Assembly: GCF_013282725.1 (NCBI RefSeq)
Contig: NZ_CP054043.1
Location: 4,154,001-4,218,000, forward strand
Source: Yersinia mollaretii ATCC 43969
GTDB lineage: Bacteria > Pseudomonadota > Gammaproteobacteria > Enterobacterales > Enterobacteriaceae
Direction of reading: 5' to 3'
Length of the DNA: 64,000 nucleotides
Of the stretch, positions 39,382-46,736 are shown piece after piece; positions within the stretch are counted from its first letter, which is position 1, and each line of letters begins with the position of its first letter. The notes beneath the pieces are model-generated. The model did not search any database. It had not been told where the DNA came from and was given only the letters and a program-made list of their open reading frames with translations. Made by a program: the position numbers and the translations under genes.

Positions 39382-40740
39382 TTACATTGGCATTGCCATG
39401 GCGTAACTGATCCGGCCACCACCCTGTGCGGGAATAACCGAGGTTTCCCCCGTTCGGCCATCAATGAGTGTCAGTTCGATCTGCACCCGGTTATTTTGCA
39501 TGGCGGTGGCAATAACATCGGCAATAGCCCTCAAATTCACTCCGCCCGTTGATTCCGTATCAATGGGTGAGGCATTGACCGAAACACCGCTGGCATCAGC
39601 ACCCGCCGATGAAATAGCCGATGGCGACCAGAGGGAATAAGGATCTGGTGCATTAGGATCGGTGGCCCGATTATTACGCCAAGTGTTTTGGGTTGATATC
39701 TGAGAGTCAACTTCAGCGACGGGTCCAAGATTAAAAAGATCAGTTAATGGGTTAGGTTCCATTTGAACTGGCCGAAGTGCAGGAATAACCCCGATATCTT
39801 GAGTTTGACTATTTATTGTCTCCGTATTTTTAGACTCGTGATAAGCCTGATATTTCTTACGAAACCCATCAGTCATCAGACCGCTATTAAGCATCATCGT
39901 CTCATACCAATTAAGTTTCTGATTAAAATCGGGTTCATTATAAGCCCAGCGCATTTTCTCCGAGTCAGCACCGTTAATTACGCCGAAACTGCGAAGAATG
40001 GCAAAATTATCGGCACCATATGTCAATAAATCAGTTAAGCCACCAATACCATCAGCTACAGAACCATCGGAGACGAGCATTCTATCTCCAGCATTAGATA
40101 CTTTTTGTTTTAAACCTTCCCAAGCCATCCCTAATTCATTAGTCTGCCGGTTTAAGTGCGTCAGTTGAGTATTAAGTTCAGGATCAATGGTTAATCCATA
40201 GTGAGTTGATTTGGCGAGTAAATCATTTAGTCGTACTCCCTCTCTCAGTAACTCAATGGCACCACTGTCTTCACCACCAAGAGCTTCGATCAGTTTACTC
40301 TGAGCTTTGGGTGCCATTTGTGGAAAATCTCTGGCAATGTTGGTCAATGTTGCAGGCACATCCGCCGTGCCATTTTCATTGCTGATAACGTCGTAGCCGA
40401 AGTCACTTAACTGTGTCACTCCCTGCTCATTACGCCCCCATAACATGTTATTTAACGTGCTATAGAGCTGTTGAGTTGAGTTGAGCGCAGCTATTTTCTC
40501 AGTACCGAGAATGCGCATAGCGCCAATAACCTGACTGAATTGATCAATAGGTGCACTTACATTTTGAGCTGCATTCTCTATTGTGGCAGCTTGTTTCGCG
40601 TCATTAATAGCAATGCCTAATACTTCGGAAGCAATAGCATAAGGAACATTAAGCCGCCCACGCCAAAGCTCTATTTTATCCAGAGAGTTGACTATTTTAT
40701 TCTGTGGAGGAACCCCATCAATTTTGTATTTATCAGCCAT
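39382..40740 (-). CDS. Tail tape-measure protein (short)
   Basis: 452 residues between the chaperones and the gp43-like gene, the tape-measure slot of Mu-type tails. It is helical, with phrases such as FSQVIGAMRILGTEKIAALNSTQQLYSTL and MAWEGLKQKVSNAGDRM (in part), which fit tail-tip/tape-measure proteins. No long transmembrane stretch is present, unlike many phage tape measures. At about 1.5 angstrom per residue it would set a tube of roughly 70 nm, shorter than most phage tails (estimate only). The ATG lies inside the frameshifted chaperone gene (overlap 40733-40740). Confidence 0.75.
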   Translation of the reverse strand: MADKYKIDGVPPQNKIVNSLDKIELWRGRLNVPYAIASEVLGIAINDAKQAATIENAAQNVSAPIDQFSQVIGAMRILGTEKIAALNSTQQLYSTLNNMLWGRNEQGVTQLSDFGYDVISNENGTADVPATLTNIARDFPQMAPKAQSKLIEALGGEDSGAIELLREGVRLNDLLAKSTHYGLTIDPELNTQLTHLNRQTNELGMAWEGLKQKVSNAGDRMLVSDGSVADGIGGLTDLLTYGADNFAILRSFGVINGADSEKMRWAYNEPDFNQKLNWYETMMLNSGLMTDGFRKKYQAYHESKNTETINSQTQDIGVIPALRPVQMEPNPLTDLFNLGPVAEVDSQISTQNTWRNNRATDPNAPDPYSLWSPSAISSAGADASGVSVNASPIDTESTGGVNLRAIADVIATAMQNNRVQIELTLIDGRTGETSVIPAQGGGRISYAMAMPM

Positions 40741-41160
40741 TTTTGCCAGCCTTAATTTTATTAATCCGCTCGGCCTGCTGGCACCACCATAGTAATTTAC
40801 TGTAGGTCAGGGACCAGGCATCGCCCGGCCCCCAGCTATAGTAGTAAGTAGCGTCAGCGATTATTTCGCGCCATGGTCCCCCGTTGGGGAGTAGGCTAAA
40901 AAACCCATCATGTAGACCTCGCAGACTTTATAGTCAGTGAAGGCCATCTTTTTAATCGCCTCACGCGGCACACCAGACACCAAGGCAATCAGCAGCCCCA
41001 TCCCGCTGAGCGAACCGGATTTGGTCTGCTCATCGTAGAATTGCTGCACCTGTAACAGTGTTGGCTCACTCAGTTCAACGACCTCATAGGTGGTTTTGGT
41101 GGCGTCGTGCGAGATGGGCTTGACCAGCGAAATCGTTTTACTGCGCTCCAATTCAGTCAT
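40733..41160 (-). CDS. Tail assembly chaperone, -1 frameshift product
   Basis: A 142-residue fusion predicted when ribosomes slip at T-TTT-TTA (minus strand of 40897-40903), 12 codons before the zero-frame stop. The -1 frame then reads SLLPNGGPWREIIADATYYY and SWGPGDAWSLTYSKLLWWCQ to a TGA at 40735-40733. It has no start codon of its own in a suitable place. Contractile and siphophage tails commonly make a short and a long chaperone in this way, and Mu does so at the equivalent position. The rich Trp/Tyr coding in the extension argues that it is translated. Confidence 0.8.
40861..41160 (-). CDS. Mu gp41-like tail assembly chaperone (short form)
   Basis: 99 residues: MTELERSKTISLVKPI, TYEVVELSEPTLLQVQQFYDE and MAFTDYKVCEVYMMGFL, the pattern of the phage tail assembly chaperone E/41/14 group. 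It helps assemble the tube around the tape measure. Its last 12 codons overlap the slippery site that gives the longer form. It follows the tube gene by 1 bp, so expression is coupled. Confidence 0.88.
   Translation of the reverse strand: MTELERSKTISLVKPISHDATKTTYEVVELSEPTLLQVQQFYDEQTKSGSLSGMGLLIALVSGVPREAIKKMAFTDYKVCEVYMMGFLAYSPTGDHGAK
40897..40903 (-). promoter_or_regulatory. Slippery heptamer for -1 ribosomal frameshifting
   Basis: T TTT TTA in the chaperone reading frame fits the X XXY YYZ rule. A GC-rich hairpin (CTCCCCAACGGGGGAC) starts about 9 bases downstream and could stimulate slipping. Confidence 0.75.
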
Positions 41161-41161
41161 C

Positions 41162-41530
41162 TTAATTCTCCGTCACCGAACCGCCTTCCCAACTCACATC
41201 CACGGTGCCTTCGGTGCTATCGACCACCAAGGTGCTGACCGACCACATGCCGCTGCCGATGATGGTTTTTCCATTCGCCAATTCACAAACAATGTTGACG
41301 TTTGTCTGGTCGTTAAAGTCACTGATGGAGACGCCACCGCTATCGCGGAGGGTGCAGGAGATTGAAGGGGCAACCACCGTCTCTTTGTAGCCGTGTACCC
41401 CGTCCATGCCCATCACCGTTTCGCGTTTGACCTTTGATGGGCTGTATTTGAACTGACCGGCTACCATAATGGTGATGCCATCCACAGTGACATAGGCTGT
41501 ACCCGCTAGGCGGTTTGAAGTATTGCTCAT
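41162..41530 (-). CDS. Contractile tail tube protein (Mu gpM-like)
   Basis: 122 residues: NRLAGTAYVTVDGITIMVAGQFKYSPSKVKRETVMGMDGVHGYKE (in part) and a beta-rich C-terminus ending VDVSWEGGSVTEN. Length, beta content and position just after the sheath gene match Mu-type tail tube proteins. It polymerises into the inner tube that is driven through the target envelope. It is followed 1 bp later by the chaperone gene. Confidence 0.88.
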   Translation of the reverse strand: MSNTSNRLAGTAYVTVDGITIMVAGQFKYSPSKVKRETVMGMDGVHGYKETVVAPSISCTLRDSGGVSISDFNDQTNVNIVCELANGKTIIGSGMWSVSTLVVDSTEGTVDVSWEGGSVTEN

Positions 41531-41648
41531 AATTTATTTCCTTTTTTATTCTTAAAGCGTCGGCTGTTAATGAGCCGACAGCTCAATAGTTAAGGGGGGG
41601 GGTAACTAATTGATATGGTTAACTTATCGACAATTAACGGGTTGACCG

Positions 41649-43157
41649 TTAAACCGCCGCTTGCAGACGGAATTGGTTGAGGACCGCAAAGATGCGTAGC
41701 TGATTAATCAGCACGCCCGTCCATAGCACATCGATTCGATTAGGATTCGTGGCGCTCTTCTCCACAATCAGCCCACGGGCGAAGCCTTTGGCATCCTGAA
41801 CGTAGCCGTTAAATTCCAAAGTTTGATACTGAGCAATCAGCTCAGCACGGATGACATTCGGGGTGATGATTGCTGAGCCGGGGGCAAAGCGGGTGCCATC
41901 CGCCGCCAACTTCATGCGCGCAAACTTGGAGGTCACTTGGGTACGCAGATAGCGGGTGACAAACATCAGCAGGAACAGCGTCTCAATTTGCAGGTAGCTA
42001 TCATCCTCAGCGCCGTATTTGTTGGTCTGATAAGTGGTGATGATGTTTTCTACCTGAACAGTGCCGTCGTCAGCCACGGTCACCGTCGAGATGCCGCTGT
42101 GCAGCAGATTATTGCGCTCAGTCAGGGTAAAACGGCTGGACAGTGGCGGCGCTAGCACCCCACTGACCGCCAGCGTTTGCAGGGGTCGGCCCGGATCGTT
42201 GCGCAAACTTTGTGCAATCGCCCCCACATAGGCAGCCGACCAAATATAGGCCGGTGTCGGTGAGTTATGGATGCCCAACAAAGAAGCATGTTGATCATTG
42301 CGCAACTCGCCCGCCGCCGTGAGCTGACCATAGGTGCCGGATTGAGCGGCAAAACTGTGGCCGTACAACTGCTGGCTGTAGCTCCAGCGCCCGGTGCTAT
42401 CCGATAAAAATGCTTTGATGGCATCGAGCGAAGTGGTGTCGGTATAGGGGTTGATAATGAAATCGAAGGTGCGATCCTGCAAATTTGCCAGACCCGCCGC
42501 CAGATCAGGTGCCCCCGCCCCGCCAGCCATCGGCACAATTGTCAGTACCAAGCTGTCTGGGGTGATCTCACCGCCCGCGCTGCCCAGATAATTCAGGCGG
42601 ATATCAATGTTATTGCCGTGCGCCCCCTTGTTTTTTGCGGCCAATACCAGCACTGCGCCGTCAGAAACACTGTCGCCGGTATGCACGACGGTGACCGGTA
42701 GCTCCGCTTTCGCCTCAATGGCGGCAGCCAGTGCTGTGGCAATAGTGCTGACATCATCAGTTGCCACCACGGTGGTCTGCACACGGATACCGCCGATGTA
42801 GAGTGAAATCACTCCCGTCGCGGATGCCGGGCTGCTTACCGTGATTTTGCCGATGGCTGCCACCATCGAATCAGCATCACTTAGCGGTAAAAGATAAACT
42901 TCACCCGCCGTATCATTTGCCAGATAGGCGGTCATCTGCCCATGCAGCATCGAGCCAGCACCGGCTAAGTTGGCGGCCGTAGCGGCCGATGAAACCAGCA
43001 CCGGGATATCAGCGGGTAAAGTACTTTCCGCCAATGTTTGCCCGATAATCAGGGTCCGCTGAGGGGTGCTCGCACTATTGGCTTGGGAATTATCAAACTC
43101 CGCAAAGAACAGTGGCGTGCGCAGATTGCTAGGAATATGAGTGAAAGGAATGGTCAT
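41649..43157 (-). CDS. Contractile tail sheath protein (Mu gpL-like)
   Basis: 502 residues, near the length of Mu gpL (495). Landmarks are IPFTHIPSNLRTPLFFAEFDNSQA at the start (in part), RTLIIGQTL, a DDVSTIATALAAAI domain, FDFIINPYTD and the C-terminal handshake region with FLLMFVTRYLRTQV and RIDVLWTGVLINQLR. It forms the outer contractile cylinder that powers injection. The start overlaps the small gp38-like gene by 4 bp. No head or connector genes accompany it. Confidence 0.95.
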   Translation of the reverse strand: MTIPFTHIPSNLRTPLFFAEFDNSQANSASTPQRTLIIGQTLAESTLPADIPVLVSSAATAANLAGAGSMLHGQMTAYLANDTAGEVYLLPLSDADSMVAAIGKITVSSPASATGVISLYIGGIRVQTTVVATDDVSTIATALAAAIEAKAELPVTVVHTGDSVSDGAVLVLAAKNKGAHGNNIDIRLNYLGSAGGEITPDSLVLTIVPMAGGAGAPDLAAGLANLQDRTFDFIINPYTDTTSLDAIKAFLSDSTGRWSYSQQLYGHSFAAQSGTYGQLTAAGELRNDQHASLLGIHNSPTPAYIWSAAYVGAIAQSLRNDPGRPLQTLAVSGVLAPPLSSRFTLTERNNLLHSGISTVTVADDGTVQVENIITTYQTNKYGAEDDSYLQIETLFLLMFVTRYLRTQVTSKFARMKLAADGTRFAPGSAIITPNVIRAELIAQYQTLEFNGYVQDAKGFARGLIVEKSATNPNRIDVLWTGVLINQLRIFAVLNQFRLQAAV

Positions 43158-43348
43158 AGTTTTGTACTCTCCGTTGTTAACACTTCAAGTGCAGATTCCG
43201 CTGATTGAGCAACGACCTGCACCACATCACCGTCGTGTATGCGACGATGCCAAAATGGGTTATTGGGAACCTCTGCGCCGAATTCAGGCAAAAAGGTGCC
43301 CTTGACCGGATCGCGCACTGCGCGACCTGCCATAGGTTTGACGAACAT
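43154..43348 (-). CDS. Mu gp38-like small tail protein (DUF2635)
   Basis: 64 residues: MFVKPMAGRAVRDPVKGTFLPEFGAEVPNNPFWHRRIHDGDVV (in part), the whole-length pattern of DUF2635. In Mu-type loci it lies between gp37 and the sheath gene, as here. The ATGA-type overlap with the sheath start indicates coupled translation. Its role in the tail is not defined. Confidence 0.9.
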   Translation of the reverse strand: MFVKPMAGRAVRDPVKGTFLPEFGAEVPNNPFWHRRIHDGDVVQVVAQSAESALEVLTTESTKL

Positions 43349-43352
43349 AGAA

Positions 43353-43883
43353 TTACTCCGGGAAGGTAATGGCGATCAGGGGATCAAGGGTGCCATCGGG
43401 CATATCAATCGTGATATCCATGCCCTGTAGTGGGCGGCTGTCCAGCGGGAAGAAATCTTCCGGCCCTTGGTAATATTCGAGATCCAACTCAACTTTGACT
43501 TCAGCAAAATAGTGCTCGCTGCTGGTGTCGATCCCCATGGTGGTGCGCACCTTGGCAAATTGCTGAATTTGGCGAGTCAGTTCATAGCTGTTAATCACCG
43601 CCCGCTGAATTTGTTCGCACAATCGCTCCAGTGCCGATGCGGCCTCTGTAATGCGGTTATCCGCCTCACTCAGTTGAATATGGCCGATGATGCGCAGTGT
43701 GGTGGTGGTTTTAAACTGCGGCGCATTGCGGCCAATGGACTCTTTTACTTCAATGGGCGTTTGCAACAAAATGGCCGGATAAGGGGTGACTGGCCATATG
43801 TCAGTTGAATAGATACGATCTTCAGCATCTGTTTTGCCCAGTAACGCCGTAGCGGCCAGTTGCCTAATTTGAGCTGCATTCAT
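43353..43883 (-). CDS. Mu gp37-like tail terminator protein
   Basis: 176 residues with QIRQLAATALLGKTDAEDRIYS, WPVTPYPAILLQTPIEVKES and HIQLSEADNRITEAASALERL, the pattern of gp37-type proteins that cap the tail tube. I use ATG 43883 (MNAAQIRQL), preceded by GGTGAAATT; the frame stays open to 43973 but those residues are not family-like. The ATG overlaps the stop of a tiny ORF upstream (ATGA), part of a chain of coupled junctions from the lysozyme gene. Confidence 0.82.
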   Translation of the reverse strand: MNAAQIRQLAATALLGKTDAEDRIYSTDIWPVTPYPAILLQTPIEVKESIGRNAPQFKTTTTLRIIGHIQLSEADNRITEAASALERLCEQIQRAVINSYELTRQIQQFAKVRTTMGIDTSSEHYFAEVKVELDLEYYQGPEDFFPLDSRPLQGMDITIDMPDGTLDPLIAITFPE

Positions 43884-43992
43884 AATTTCACCCAATAGAA
43901 AATGGGCGATCTGCCCGTCATAAATGTCATGGTGACCCTCCTGATAAATGATTTTCTCCTGTGGGAATAACACCGCCCCCGATTCGATTCAT
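43880..43992 (-). other. Two tiny coupled ORFs between lysozyme and gp37
   Basis: ORF a (43992-43927, 21 residues, MNRIGGGVIPTG...) starts on the lysozyme stop. ORF b (43930-43880, 16 residues, MTFMTGRSPIFYW...) starts on the stop of ORF a and ends on the gp37 start. All three junctions are ATGA. Good Shine-Dalgarno sequences (AAGGAGG, AGGAGG) precede ORFs a and b. In phages this place often holds the Rz/Rz1 spanins. These could be leftovers or translated couplers. Confidence 0.45.
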
Positions 43993-44489
43993 GACGCCTC
44001 CTTGGCGGGCGGTATTAAGCACAATTCGCGCTCGATCTCGCGTCGATTAATCAAGCCCGGCCACTGCTTGCCCCCCGCCCTGATCCAGCGCCGCAACTCT
44101 TCACAAGCGGCGGTAAAATTGCCGCTATTCAGTTTCTTTAATAAGGTCGAGTTGAGAAATGCGGTACGACCGACGTTATAAGTGAAGGAGTAGAGCGCGG
44201 CACGGGTGTAATCCCCCAATGGCACCTTCACTGCGCCATCAACCCACCTTTTCACTGGCAGCAAGTCCCGTTGCAGCATGGCGTCACACTCTTGATCGCT
44301 ATACTGTTTGCCACGAATAATGTCGCTGCCAGTGTGACCATCACACAGGGTCATGACGCCCGCGACATCGTAATAAGCAGTGTGTTGGCGGCCCTCCAAT
44401 CCCTCGTGCCCACCCAATAGTGCCGCCGCGATGGCGAGTGCTCCCCCTGCCGCTGCGGCAAACACCTTTTTGCGAAGAGTCGGTGTCAT
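43989..44489 (-). CDS. SAR endolysin (GH24 lysozyme)
   Basis: 166 residues. An N-terminal weakly hydrophobic segment rich in Ala/Gly (AAAAGGALAIAAALLGG, about 11-27) is a signal-arrest-release anchor of the P21/P1 type. The muramidase triad is Glu32, Asp41 and Thr47 in LEGRQHTAYYDVAGVMTLCDG (spacing as in T4 lysozyme). Released from the membrane it cuts peptidoglycan so the particles can leave. It lies 1 bp downstream of the holin gene. It is complete. Confidence 0.93.
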   Translation of the reverse strand: MTPTLRKKVFAAAAGGALAIAAALLGGHEGLEGRQHTAYYDVAGVMTLCDGHTGSDIIRGKQYSDQECDAMLQRDLLPVKRWVDGAVKVPLGDYTRAALYSFTYNVGRTAFLNSTLLKKLNSGNFTAACEELRRWIRAGGKQWPGLINRREIERELCLIPPAKEAS

Positions 44490-44490
44490 A

Positions 44491-44769
44491 TCAGCGCCCT
44501 ATTTTATGTAATGCGTCGTGACATACAGCAATGGCGGCGGGAATATCCGCTCCGGACTTATTACGCAGAAAATTTCGCAATATTTCTGTCCGTCGCTGCT
44601 CCTCTTTCACTATCGCGTCTTTTTCACGCAAATTGACGTAATAGGTTTTGATGGTAAAAATAATGCTAATTATTGTTCCAAGAATAAAGATGTAATCTTG
44701 CAGGCTCAGCGCCGAAAATAAGGCAAGTGTGCCTGTCCACCAATACGGCAGCTGACTTTGTTCATTCAT
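44491..44769 (-). CDS. Phage-type holin
   Basis: 92 residues with two hydrophobic stretches near the N-terminus (about 10-22 and 26-46, DYIFILGTIISIIFTIKTYYV), then a charged helical tail with many Lys/Arg/Glu. This fits class II/HP1-like holins, which depolarise the inner membrane and free SAR endolysins. It is adjacent to the endolysin on the same strand with 1 bp between. Family call is by size, topology and position. Confidence 0.82.
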   Translation of the reverse strand: MNEQSQLPYWWTGTLALFSALSLQDYIFILGTIISIIFTIKTYYVNLREKDAIVKEEQRRTEILRNFLRNKSGADIPAAIAVCHDALHKIGR

Positions 44770-44813
44770 TTATTTTCTCCTATCGATACACTGCACGTAT
44801 TACCAACAGAAAC

Positions 44814-44843
44814 AGGAAAGCCCCGACAATGCGGGGCTTTCCT
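44814..44843. terminator. Strong palindromic terminator before the lysis genes
   Basis: AGGAAAGCCCCG and CGGGGCTTTCCT form a perfect 12-bp stem with a 6-base loop. It lies upstream of the holin on the late transcript, where a Q-type antiterminator would be needed for read-through. Confidence 0.85.
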
Positions 44844-44873
44844 ATTGATTAATCAGTATGTAACGAACCAGTG

Positions 44874-44925
44874 ATATCAGACTAAACCACTTTATGCGGA
44901 CCGCGTTAGTTTTTTTTATCATTAT
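44874..44925 (-). repeat. Partial copy of the antiterminator gene 3' end
   Basis: About 45 bp here resembles 45018-45063, the last codons of the Q gene. Read on the minus strand it gives TRSA, a stop, then SGLV and a stop, against TRSAKSVLV in the gene. It looks like a diverged tandem leftover of a second Q copy. Confidence 0.55.
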
Positions 44926-44958
44926 TTTTCTGGGCTAAAAATAGCGCTGAATAATAAC

Positions 44959-44981
44959 AAAAAAACCCGCCTTAGCGGGTT
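44959..44981 (-). terminator. Terminator after the Q-type gene
   Basis: On the minus strand, AACCCGC-TAAG-GCGGGTT is followed by T5, about 40 bp after the Q stop. Confidence 0.85.
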
Positions 44982-45021
44982 CTGAAATGTTTTTAATTGC
45001 GTAACCAATAAGGCAGTTATG

Positions 45022-45501
45022 TCAGACTAATACACTTTTTGCGGACCGTGTTACTGTTTTTTCATAAATATGTAAATTTTCGATTAAAGGGTCCATTTCC
45101 AATTTTACATTTAACATTGCTAGGCAGCCATCAATAAACCCTTCGGCCATCTGCATATTAATCCTAACTAATTTTTCATCTCTTTTCTGCTGACGTGCAA
45201 TTGCCCGCTTAGATTGATTAAGGACGTAATGACGAATAATCAATTCATACTCATCCGGCCGATACTGCTTTAGCCGAGAAATGCAACCATCCACCACTAA
45301 ACCATCATCATCACAACAGGATGCTTTGCTTTTAGAATTATCGGGCAATAGCCCTTTGAAGCCCGCTGCAATAGAGGAATAATCCAGCCCTGAGCTGTAC
45401 TTCGCCCAGACTCCCCAGCGCGCCAAGACTAATTGAATATCTCTCATGCTCTGATGCTTCACGCTGTGGTTTCCAGTTTGCGTACCGCTGATTGAACTCA
45501 T
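45022..45501 (-). CDS. Phage Q-type antitermination protein
   Basis: 159 residues of the phage antitermination Q family: SMRDIQLVLARWGVWAKYSSGLDYSSIAAGFKGLLP (in part), CISRLKQYRPDEYELIIRHYVLN and QSKRAIARQQKRDEKLVRINMQMAEGFIDGCL. It should load on RNA polymerase near the late promoter and let it pass the terminators at 44959 and 44814 into the lysis and tail genes. I keep ATG 45501 (GGAG upstream); a start at MRDIQ, 45447, is possible. Its transcription is controlled by the repressor operators at 45696-45732. Confidence 0.85.
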   Translation of the reverse strand: MSSISGTQTGNHSVKHQSMRDIQLVLARWGVWAKYSSGLDYSSIAAGFKGLLPDNSKSKASCCDDDGLVVDGCISRLKQYRPDEYELIIRHYVLNQSKRAIARQQKRDEKLVRINMQMAEGFIDGCLAMLNVKLEMDPLIENLHIYEKTVTRSAKSVLV

Positions 45502-45581
45502 AAATAACTACTCCACAAAGGCGGGGTCAGGCGATGACACCTCAGCCTATCGATTGCGCAACAACGGAAACCACCGATGAG

Positions 45582-45668
45582 TCAGGCTGCCGTCTTCTTG
45601 TGATAACCAGAGCAACTCAGGCCGCTAACACTGCGGGCAGTACCTGTTGCAGGTGCGTTCTCATACAT
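45582..45668 (-). other. Possible short leader ORF in the late transcript
   Basis: 28 codons from ATG 45668 (MYENAPATGTARS...), with AAGAGA just upstream. A second ATG 4 bp inside, in another frame and better spaced, gives 15 codons. It resembles no protein I know. It may be a leader peptide or a relic of an early gene. Confidence 0.25.
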
Positions 45669-45689
45669 TTCTCTTATATGTTTTGATTG

Positions 45690-45718
45690 ATTATTACCGC
45701 AAGTGATTTTATAGTCAA
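45690..45718 (-). promoter_or_regulatory. Promoter for the Q/tail transcript
   Basis: Minus strand: -35 TTGACT (45718-45713), 16-17 bp, -10 TAATAAT (45696-45690). The spacer contains the operator 12-mer CCGCAAGTGATT in reverse, so bound repressor would block it. Confidence 0.7.
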
Positions 45719-45732
45719 TACCGCAGGTGATT
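45696..45732. promoter_or_regulatory. Repressor operators O1 and O2
   Basis: ACCGCAAGTGATT (45696-45708) and ACCGCAGGTGATT (45720-45732) are direct repeats exactly 24 bp apart in the divergent promoter region. The same 12-mer recurs twice, inverted, after the repressor gene (46580-46611). They lie over the late promoter and just upstream of the probable -10 of the repressor gene (TATTAT, 45736-45741). Confidence 0.75.
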
Positions 45733-45765
45733 GGATATTATTGCTAACGGTAATAAAATTGAGCC

Positions 45766-46488
45766 ATGAAAAAGAAGCCATTGACGCCAGAACAGTTAGA
45801 CGACGCTAAGCGGCTGAAAGAGCTGTTTAACGCCAAGAAAAAAGCACTGGGTATATCCCAGGAGTCGGTTGCGCACGAATTAGGGGTGGGTCAGAGTGCC
45901 GTGAATCAATTCCTCAACGGCATTAATCCACTGAATGTGACCAACGCCGCCGCTTTTGCCAAAGTACTCAATGAGCCTATCAGCAGCTTTAGTCCCTCAC
46001 TGGCAAAGGAGTTGGCGAAAATGGCCGAGAGCCTGTCAATATCGACTCGCTCTGGGTTAAAAGACAAACCGACGGGTTCTGTCGCCAACAGTTATCCCTT
46101 GATCAGTTGGATCAGTGCGGGCAGTTGGTATGAAGCCATAGAGCCTTACACCTTGCGTGATATTGAGATCTGGCCAGAGTCGACTAAAAATGCGCACGAC
46201 AGTGCATTTTGGCTCAGTGTGAAAGGCGACTCCATGACCTCCCCTTCGGGTATCAGCTTCCCGGAAGGCATGATTATTCTGGTTGATCCAGAAAAAGAGC
46301 CGATGCCGGGTAATTTTGTTATCGCGAAACTGACGGATGATAACGAAGCGACATTTAAGAAGCTCATTGTCGATGCGGGCGTTAAATATTTGAAACCCCT
46401 GAATCCCGCCTACCGGCTCATCGAGCTAACAGGTAACTGCAAAATCGTGGGCGTGGTGGTCGATGCTCGCTGGTTACAAATAGATTAG
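45766..46488 (+). CDS. CI/LexA-like repressor with S24 self-cleavage domain
   Basis: 240 residues. The N-terminal helix-turn-helix (about 15-75, KALGISQESVAHELGVGQSAVNQFLNG in part) binds the operators. The C-terminal S24 peptidase domain has the Ala118-Gly119 cleavage bond in WISAGSW, Ser156 in VKGDSM and Lys198 in EATFKKL. After DNA damage, RecA filaments should trigger self-cleavage and free the divergent late promoter. This is the only gene of the tail locus on the plus strand. Its stop lies about 90 bp before an inverted pair of operator-like motifs. Confidence 0.93.
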   Translation: MKKKPLTPEQLDDAKRLKELFNAKKKALGISQESVAHELGVGQSAVNQFLNGINPLNVTNAAAFAKVLNEPISSFSPSLAKELAKMAESLSISTRSGLKDKPTGSVANSYPLISWISAGSWYEAIEPYTLRDIEIWPESTKNAHDSAFWLSVKGDSMTSPSGISFPEGMIILVDPEKEPMPGNFVIAKLTDDNEATFKKLIVDAGVKYLKPLNPAYRLIELTGNCKIVGVVVDARWLQID

Positions 46489-46579
46489 CCTCACATGACG
46501 GTTATCTTGCTAACCGGACGGCTAAAAAAATCTAAATTACCTGTATAAACAGTCAGATAATATCCCGTATAAAAAACAG

Positions 46580-46611
46580 CCGCAGGTGATTAGTCATTAA
46601 ATCACTTGCGG
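46580..46611. promoter_or_regulatory. Inverted operator pair / possible terminator of the repressor gene
   Basis: CCGCAGGTGATT (46580-46591) and the reverse complement of CCGCAAGTGATT (46600-46611) face each other across 8 bp. With flanking AACAG/TTGTT they can form a long hairpin followed by TTTAATTA, so the element may both bind repressor and end its transcript. Confidence 0.65.
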
Positions 46612-46693
46612 TTGTTTAATTACCATATAAATAATTATAAAAGTGATTTAATTTCCTAGAGTAGTGGTAATCTCGTTGTTTTACACCCAAAAA

Positions 46694-46713
46694 CACTGTA
46701 CATTAACACAGTT
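46694..46713. promoter_or_regulatory. LexA box upstream of the dinI-like gene
   Basis: CACTGTACATTAACACAGTT has the CTGT-N8-ACAG core of enterobacterial SOS boxes. It lies 24 bp before the ATG at 46737 and so overlaps the likely promoter. Confidence 0.85.
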
Positions 46714-46736
46714 AATTACTCATTTAGGAAAAATCC

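Noticed and set aside
32805..46611. Complete Mu-like prophage
   Set aside because: No transposase, integrase, head, portal, terminase or Mu end sequences; only tail, lysis and control genes.
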